Positions 35,907 to 42,547 of a stretch of 42,547 bases of DNA are shown one piece after another; position 1 is the first letter of the stretch, and the number at the start of each line of letters is the position of its first letter. Made by a program: the position numbers and the translations under genes. The stretch spans positions 1 to 42,547 of the forward strand of contig NZ_SZQA01000050.1 of the NCBI RefSeq assembly GCF_005233835.1, written 5' to 3'. The notes under the pieces are model-generated. The model made no database searches. It saw nothing but the letters and a program-made list of their open reading frames with translations, and was not told where the DNA came from. This stretch comes from Herbidospora galbida. GTDB lineage: Bacteria > Actinomycetota > Actinomycetes > Streptosporangiales > Streptosporangiaceae.

Positions 35907-36048
35907 AGCCCGCAACCCCTTCCTGGCGGTCACGCCCGAGCCTACCGAACCCTGTTCGGTTGTCCGACCCCGGCCGGTCGGCTCGGGAGCGGACCGCTCT
36001 GGATCTGAGGTACACGAGCGGCTGCGGTCGCGCGTCGGCGAGGCGGAA

Positions 36049-36264
36049 CTAGCGCTTGGTCTTGCCTCGGGTCGCCCCGCCGCGTCCCCGCAGAGTCACG
36101 CCCGACTCGCTGAGGATGCGGTGGATGAATCCGTACGACCGGCCGGTGGAAGCGGCCAAGGCGCGGATGCTCTCACCCGCGGCATAGCGCTTCTTGAGAT
36201 CGCTGGCCAGTTTTTCACGATCGGCCCCGGTCACCCGGGTGCCCTTCTTCAGAGTCTCGGCCAC
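36049..36264 (-). CDS. Small helix-turn-helix protein
   Basis: Actinobacterial DNA-binding protein of 71 residues with a resolvase-like HTH: LKKRYAAGESIRALAASTGR followed by SYGFIHRILSESGVTLR, and a basic tail GRGGATRGKTKR. Such proteins are widely conserved in actinomycetes, but their target is not known. GTG 36264 has a near-perfect AGGAGG at 5-base spacing. The following 114-base gap before the ABC-F gene end is comparatively AT-rich and probably holds the promoter. Confidence 0.88.
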   Translation of the reverse strand: MAETLKKGTRVTGADREKLASDLKKRYAAGESIRALAASTGRSYGFIHRILSESGVTLRGRGGATRGKTKR

Positions 36265-36378
36265 GAGTACCTCCTGTAGTGCCAGACTTCCGCAGCGTTA
36301 CTCACGCCATGATCAGTCATTTCGGCTCGATCGGCTACCTACTCCCAGGGAAAAGATCCGTACCCGGTAAATTTATGA

Positions 36379-37977
<1,599 letters not shown>

Positions 37978-38113
37978 GATTGGGGGACACTCCCGCTGAG
38001 TGGCGAAACGCTGCCTCGATAGAAAGAACTTCAGGACCGTGGGCACACGGAAGAGATCAATCGGGAGTGCGCATGCCTCGATTGTATGGGGGCCCGGCGA
38101 AATCCCCGACTTC

Positions 38114-38851
38114 TCAAACCTCCGGCGGATCGACGACCCTGATCCTCACCGCCCGGAACTCCTCGGGCGTCTTCTCCAGCACGGCCAGCCGGGGATCGGG
38201 AACGGTCAGGAACGGCCCGGCCTCCAAGGCGAACAGGGGCCCGAGGCGCCGGTCGCCGCGCAACTCGTCGATCGCCTTCCGGTCTCCCCCGACGACGAAC
38301 CCGGCCAGCCCTTCTTCGATGGCCGACAGCAACACTCGCGCGGCCACGTCGGCGGCGGCGCCCAGGGCCTCGTCGGCCTGTTTCTCCCGGCGGCGCGCGA
38401 ACCTCTGCTGCGACCACCCTCCGGCGGCGCTCCGCCCGTGGACGAGCCGGGACCCCACCTTGGACACGAGGAGCCGGTCGCCCTCGAAGACGCCGGCGGC
38501 GTACCCCCCGAGACGGACGAGCAGGACCGCGACCCGCCGCTCCCGCGAGACGTGCGAGATCAGGGCGCCGGCGAGCGGACCGGGCCCCGGAGAACCGTCT
38601 CCTGTGGCGAGACCGGCCTCGTCGGCACCGGAGATCCCCGGATCCCCGGACCGGCCGGATGCCAGCGGGCCGAAGGGGACGTGGCACTCGGCCACCGCGC
38701 CGTCGGGGGCCGTGAGGACGACCAGGTCGGGGCCGCCCTCTTCGGACGGCGGGCCGCCGTGGCGGGCGGCGAAGTTGGTGAGCCAGCGGGGCAGCCGGGA
38801 CGGGGGGATCGACACCCACCGTCCGCCCCCGGCGGCCGGGCGTGCGCTCAT
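38114..38851 (-). CDS. acVLRF1-type peptidyl-tRNA hydrolase/release factor
   Basis: Member of the actinobacterial Vms1-like release factor group (acVLRF1), 245 residues. The key conserved loop is GSRLVHGRSAAGGWSQQRFA followed by RRREKQA, where the GWSQQ segment takes the place of the GGQ loop of classical release factors. The N-terminus MSARPAAGGGRWVSIPPSRL is also characteristic. Yeast Vms1, its relative, frees nascent chains from stalled large subunits. A ribosome-rescue role is thus expected but not tested here. ATG 38851 fits the family; longer forms add a non-matching leader. It lies upstream of the ABC-F gene on the same strand. Confidence 0.85.
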   Translation of the reverse strand: MSARPAAGGGRWVSIPPSRLPRWLTNFAARHGGPPSEEGGPDLVVLTAPDGAVAECHVPFGPLASGRSGDPGISGADEAGLATGDGSPGPGPLAGALISHVSRERRVAVLLVRLGGYAAGVFEGDRLLVSKVGSRLVHGRSAAGGWSQQRFARRREKQADEALGAAADVAARVLLSAIEEGLAGFVVGGDRKAIDELRGDRRLGPLFALEAGPFLTVPDPRLAVLEKTPEEFRAVRIRVVDPPEV

Positions 38852-38972
38852 GGCTGCCCAGAGTAGCGGCTGGGGCTGAGCAGGGCGTCCATGGTTGTCG
38901 ATAGGGGGAAATGTGGGTGAATTTCGCATCACCGGTCCCGGCAACCACGGACAGGCCCATGAGAATCGTGGT

Positions 38973-40214
38973 GTGTCGGTTCCCATGCCCTATCCGGCGC
39001 CGGTCGCCGTCTCACCAGGTGAGCAGTCCTCGACGACCGGCCCGTTCACCGTGTCGGGGTACGTGCCGGCGTGGGCCGCCGCGCCCCAGACCCCCATGGG
39101 CGGCCCGCCGAGCGCCTTCGGCCCCGTCGCCAGCTTCACCCCCGTGGTCGACCTCGACACCGGCGGCGTGATCGCCATACAGGTCAGCGCGAGCACGCCC
39201 GCCGCCGAGCGGGCCGACGTGGGCGGGACCGTCGCGGGCATCCGCGCCGCCGCCGAGCAGGACGCGCGGCTCCCCCTCGTGCTGCCCATCCCGATCGCCG
39301 CCGTCTCGGCGGGCTCGGCCGGGCTGGCCCCGCTGCACGAGGCCATGCGGGTCGCCGGGCGGCGGCCGCGCGAGATCATCCTGACCATCGAGGGCGACCT
39401 CGACCCGGCCGACCGCTCCCGGCTGCTGGCCGGGGTCGACGGGCTGCGCGCGGCCGGTTACCTGATCGCCTTCGGCGGGGTCGGGGTCCGCAACATCCCC
39501 CTCGACGTGGTGGCCGACGCCTCGCCCTACGTCATCCTGATCTCCCCCGACCTGGTGGAGCGCGCCCCCAAGGACGCCCGCCGGGCGGCCGTGGCCGAGG
39601 CGCTGGTCACGGTGGCCAAGGGCGTGGCGGCGCACATCCTCGCGCCGGGCGTCCAGGACGAGATCCAGCTCGCGGCGGTGCGGGCGTGGGGGGTCAGGCT
39701 GGCCACCGGGCCGCTGCTGGCGCCCGGCGACTGGCGGCCCGCCGACGGGCGGGTGCACGTGCCGGTCCCGGCGACCGAGACCTCGCCGAACCTCGCCCAG
39801 GTGCTCGGGCCGAGGGTGCAGGAGTTCCTGATGCCGGCCGTGACGCTGCCGATCACGGCGACCTCGGAGGACGTCGTGCAGGCGTTCGGCAACGAGGCCT
39901 CGATCACCAGCGTGATCCTGGTCGACGAATACCAGCGTCCGCAGTCGATGGTCGACCGCAGCCGGTTCCTGCTCTACATGGCGGGGGCGTACGGCCACGC
40001 CCTGCACGCCAAGAAGCCCGCCCACCGGATCGCCGACACCGCCCGGCTGGTGCCCAAGACGACGCCGGCGATCGCGGCCATGCAGGTCGCCGGGCAGGAC
40101 GCCAAGCGGGTCTACGACGATCTCGTGGTCGTGGACGAGGTGGGCCGCTGCCTGGGCACGGTCCACGTCAGCGACCTGATCAGGCACGTCGCCAACCGGC
40201 CGGCCCCGAGATAG
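38973..40214 (+). CDS. Degenerate EAL domain protein with CBS-like tail
   Basis: Cytosolic protein of about 413 residues. After a Pro-rich leader, residues 50-280 follow the EAL (c-di-GMP phosphodiesterase) fold, beginning FTPVVDLDTGGVIAIQVSAS. The EAL signature itself is replaced by QVS (70-72), and the DDFGTG-like and KxD-like sites are also lost (AFGGVGVRN, VILISPD), so hydrolysis is not expected. Residues 285-410 resemble a CBS-like module as found after EAL domains (ending DDLVVVDEVGRCLGTVHVSDL). Likely a sensor or scaffold. The start may be GTG 38973 or ATG 38985. Confidence 0.8.
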   Translation: MSVPMPYPAPVAVSPGEQSSTTGPFTVSGYVPAWAAAPQTPMGGPPSAFGPVASFTPVVDLDTGGVIAIQVSASTPAAERADVGGTVAGIRAAAEQDARLPLVLPIPIAAVSAGSAGLAPLHEAMRVAGRRPREIILTIEGDLDPADRSRLLAGVDGLRAAGYLIAFGGVGVRNIPLDVVADASPYVILISPDLVERAPKDARRAAVAEALVTVAKGVAAHILAPGVQDEIQLAAVRAWGVRLATGPLLAPGDWRPADGRVHVPVPATETSPNLAQVLGPRVQEFLMPAVTLPITATSEDVVQAFGNEASITSVILVDEYQRPQSMVDRSRFLLYMAGAYGHALHAKKPAHRIADTARLVPKTTPAIAAMQVAGQDAKRVYDDLVVVDEVGRCLGTVHVSDLIRHVANRPAPR

Positions 40215-40235
40215 CGGGACCGGCCGGCGGGCCGC

Positions 40236-41081
40236 CTAGAGGCGGCAGGCGTAGATGTCGGTGATCAGGATCGCCTTGGCGCCCAGGTCCCACAGCCTGT
40301 CCATGACCTGCTGGTGGCCCTTGCGGCGGATCATCGCGCGGACCGCCACCCAGCCCTCGCGGTGCAGCGGCGAGACCGTCGGCCCCTCCATGCCCGGAGT
40401 GACCTCGATGGCCTCGTCGATCCGCTCGACCCGGATGTCGTAGTCGATCATCACGTAGTCGCGCGCCGCCAGCACGCCCTGCAGGCGCCGGATGAGCTGC
40501 TGGAAGCCGTTGTTCTCCGGCGCACCGACCTGCTTGATCAGGATCGCCTCGGACGTGGTGATCGGGTCGCCGAACACCTCCAGGCCGACGTTGCGCAGGG
40601 TGGTGCCGGTCTCCACGACGTCGGCGACGGCGTCGGCCACGCCGAGCCGGATCGCCGTCTCGACCGCGCCGTCGAGCTTGATGACGCGGGCGTCGACGCT
40701 CTGCTCCTCCAGGTAGTTCGTCAGCAGACCGGCGTAGGCGGTCGCGACCCGCTTGCCGTTGAGGTCTTTGACGTTGGAGAAGGCGCCGGGAGGCGCGGCG
40801 AAGCGGAAGGTCGACCGGCCGAAGCCGAGCGGCACCACCTCGTCGGCCGGGGCCCCGGAGTCGATCAGCATGTCGCGGCCGGTGATGCCGGCGTCGAGGG
40901 TGCCCTCGCCGACGTAGACCGCGATGTCACGGGGACGGAGGAAGAACAACTCGCAGGAGTTCTCCGGGTCGACGACCACGAGCTCCTTGCTGTCCTTGCG
41001 GGGGCGGTAACCCGCCTCTTTCAGGATGACCTGGGCGGCCTCGGACAGCACGCCCTTGTTCGGTACGGCAAGGCGAAGCAT
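40236..41081 (-). CDS. hisG: ATP phosphoribosyltransferase, long form
   Basis: First step of histidine synthesis: ATP plus PRPP gives phosphoribosyl-ATP. The 281-residue length and the C-terminal HisG_C regulatory domain (about 210-281) mark the feedback-inhibited long form. Recognisable parts are MLRLAVPNKGVLSE, GITGRDML, the PRPP loop DVVETGTTLR, and a tail ending ITDIYACRL. ATG 41081 has GAAAGG upstream. It follows hisE after 59 bases in the same operon, the usual actinobacterial order. Confidence 0.96.
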   Translation of the reverse strand: MLRLAVPNKGVLSEAAQVILKEAGYRPRKDSKELVVVDPENSCELFFLRPRDIAVYVGEGTLDAGITGRDMLIDSGAPADEVVPLGFGRSTFRFAAPPGAFSNVKDLNGKRVATAYAGLLTNYLEEQSVDARVIKLDGAVETAIRLGVADAVADVVETGTTLRNVGLEVFGDPITTSEAILIKQVGAPENNGFQQLIRRLQGVLAARDYVMIDYDIRVERIDEAIEVTPGMEGPTVSPLHREGWVAVRAMIRRKGHQQVMDRLWDLGAKAILITDIYACRL

Positions 41082-41140
41082 TGTTGGAACCTTTCGGGAT
41101 GGCCTCTGAGATGAGCGAGGTCCGGGCACCCGGGGGTGCC

Positions 41141-41404
41141 CTAGAGATGCTTGTAGACCTCGTCGAGCCCGATCCCGCGGGCCAGCATGAGCACCTGGAG
41201 GTGGTAGAGCAGCTGCGAGATCTCCTCGGCGGTCCGGTCTGCCGATTCGTACTCCGCCGCCATCCAGACCTCGGCGGCCTCCTCGACGATCTTCTTGCCG
41301 ATCGAGTGGACCCCGGCGTCGAGCGCCTTCACGGTCCCCGACCCTTCGGGACGGGTGCGGGCCTTCTCGGACAGCACGTCGTAGAGCTCATCGAACGTCG
41401 TCAC
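41141..41404 (-). CDS. hisE: Phosphoribosyl-ATP diphosphatase
   Basis: Second step of histidine synthesis: hydrolysis of phosphoribosyl-ATP to phosphoribosyl-AMP. All-helical MazG-like protein of 87 residues with the metal-binding pattern [17 protein letters not shown] and [19 protein letters not shown] 41404 gives the usual length; a longer in-frame start adds residues with no family match. First gene of hisE-hisG. Confidence 0.95.
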   Translation of the reverse strand: MTTFDELYDVLSEKARTRPEGSGTVKALDAGVHSIGKKIVEEAAEVWMAAEYESADRTAEEISQLLYHLQVLMLARGIGLDEVYKHL

Positions 41405-41556
41405 TCGCCCAAGCCTAATGGGGGTCACCGCCTGGATCGCGGCAGCGTCCACTCAGCGAGACCGTGTCGTCCCCGGGCCACTTCACGAGGCGGAACGCCG
41501 GTCAGTGGCGCTCGGCTTCGCGGCCCGGGACCGCTTCCATCGAAGGCGTGGGAAAG

Positions 41557-42547
41557 TCACGTCGACAGGGTGCGGACCATGATCCGCAGCGCCCGGCGCA
41601 GCGCCGGCTCCTCGAGGTGGCCGAAGCCGAACACCACGCCGTTCCCGGCCCGGCCGGCCGGGTGGTGGAAGGCCGCCAGGGTGGCCACCCTGACCCCGCG
41701 CGCCCGCAGCTGCTCGGCCAGCGCGGGGGCCGGGAGCGCCCGGGGCAGCAGCAGGGTCGCGGTGGTGCCGGTCTCGGTGCCGATGACCCTGGTGTCGCGC
41801 CGGACCCCCGCCAGCGCCTGGCGGACCATCGTCCGGCGCCGGGCGAAGATCGCCGACAGCCGGTCGACCCGCCGGGTGACCGCGCCCGAGGCCAGCAGGT
41901 CGGCGGCGGCCCGCTGGCAGGTCTCCGGCACCGCGCAGGCCCGTGCCCGCACCCCGTCGGCCAGGTGGCGCGGCACGACCAGGTAGGCCAGCCGCATTCC
42001 CGGCGTCAGCAGCTCGCGGAACGACCCGAGCATGATCGTGGTGTCCGGGTCGCCCAGGGCCAGCAGCGACGGGCAGGGGTTCAGGCTCGCGTTGAACAGC
42101 CCGTCGAAGGCCGGCTCGATGAGGTAGGTCCCCCGGTCGGCCGCCCACGCCGCCAGCGCCCGGCGGTGCTCGGTCGGCAGCCGGTAGCCCAGCGGTTCGT
42201 TGCGGTCGGGCGTGAGCACCAGAGCGTCCACACCGGCCGGAACCTGCGGCCCGGTGGAACTGACCGGGACGGGCACGACGTGCCCCGTGTGGCCCGTCAG
42301 GGCCGCTCTGAGGCGGGGCAGCGCCGGGTCCTCGATCCCGACGACCGGGCGGCCCTCGGGAATCGCGAGCTGGAGCGCCGTCTCGCAGCCGGTGGTCACC
42401 ACGATCTCGTGCCGGTCGAGCACCAGCCCCCGGGTGTCGCGCAGATGGGCGGCGATGGCCGACCGCAGCTCGGGCAGGCCGCCGGGCGGCGGCTCGGCGG
42501 CGCTGGGCACGCGGTGGCTGGCCCGGCGCCAGGCCGCCCGCCACTCG
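41557..42547 (-). CDS. MocR-like aminotransferase-fold protein lacking the PLP lysine (partial)
   Basis: Only the C-terminal 329 residues are in the window; the N-terminus lies past 42547. The visible part follows the MocR aminotransferase domain: PPGGLPELRSAIAAHLRDTR, VTTGCETALQLA, and a tail VVFGFGHLEEPALRRAL. Where active members have SFSK and a PLP-binding lysine, it reads GSFRELLTPGMRLAY, with Glu at 42013-42015. The PLP-contact motif EDDYD is changed to EPAFD. It is thus probably a PLP-free regulator or pseudoenzyme, if a GntR HTH precedes it. It is separated from hisE by 152 bases without a visible gene. Confidence 0.8.
   Translation of the reverse strand, partial: EWRAAWRRASHRVPSAAEPPPGGLPELRSAIAAHLRDTRGLVLDRHEIVVTTGCETALQLAIPEGRPVVGIEDPALPRLRAALTGHTGHVVPVPVSSTGPQVPAGVDALVLTPDRNEPLGYRLPTEHRRALAAWAADRGTYLIEPAFDGLFNASLNPCPSLLALGDPDTTIMLGSFRELLTPGMRLAYLVVPRHLADGVRARACAVPETCQRAAADLLASGAVTRRVDRLSAIFARRRTMVRQALAGVRRDTRVIGTETGTTATLLLPRALPAPALAEQLRARGVRVATLAAFHHPAGRAGNGVVFGFGHLEEPALRRALRIMVRTLST

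Overview
The window is high-GC actinomycete chromosome. GTG starts are common, genes are packed with 1-4 base overlaps, and several families seen here are actinobacterial hallmarks (InhA-type FabI, DUF3099, a 6C-type small RNA, an acVLRF1-type release factor, type III polyketide synthase). The gene mix suits a filamentous member of the Streptosporangiales (Streptosporangium/Nonomuraea-like), but that placement is inference. No rRNA, tRNA, CRISPR array, prophage or intact insertion sequence was seen.

Layout. 1-5212: fabG-fabI (reverse), the tldD-tldE protease pair, a dodecin and a DUF3099 membrane protein. 5220-5370: a small RNA of the 6C class. 5432-10227: a Ser/Thr kinase with a seven-bladed WD40 propeller, moaA with a DUF6457 gene, and the RNA ligase rtcB. 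10259-11346: a PadR regulator overlapping a membrane protein gene. 11343-15480: a type III PKS locus (PKS, ICMT-like methyltransferase, FAD oxidoreductase) resembling srsABC phenolic-lipid operons, flanked by a convergent UbiA prenyltransferase gene and a SAM methyltransferase gene, each sharing its stop codon bases with the neighbour. 15635-18012: two alpha/beta hydrolases and a TetR regulator. 18058-20678: two secreted proteins, a PQQ-type sugar dehydrogenase with a cellulose-binding module and an unknown His-rich protein. 20838-25391: an acyl-CoA ligase, a TRIC-type channel and a divergent MocR/YczE pair. 25396-30267: a GH15 hydrolase and a ROK regulator diverging from a HAD phosphatase/MFS pair. 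30305-30379: a probable transposase remnant. 30383-35906: an orphan gene, LD-carboxypeptidase, sulfotransferase, ABC exporter and an enoyl-CoA hydratase-like protein. 36049-38851: a small HTH protein, an ABC-F ATPase and an acVLRF1-type release factor. 38973-42547: a degenerate EAL plus CBS-like protein, hisE-hisG and a MocR-like aminotransferase fold cut by the window end.

How genes work together. The clearest multi-gene pathway is the type III PKS locus, which probably makes a methylated and oxidised phenolic lipid or quinone. TTA codons in its FAD gene and in the flanking UbiA gene suggest dependence on the rare leucyl-tRNA (bldA logic). Two proteins look like catalytically dead members of enzyme families: the EAL protein (QVS instead of EAL) and the terminal MocR-like protein (Glu in place of the PLP-binding Lys). 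The ABC-F ATPase and acVLRF1 protein point to a small translation-rescue neighbourhood.
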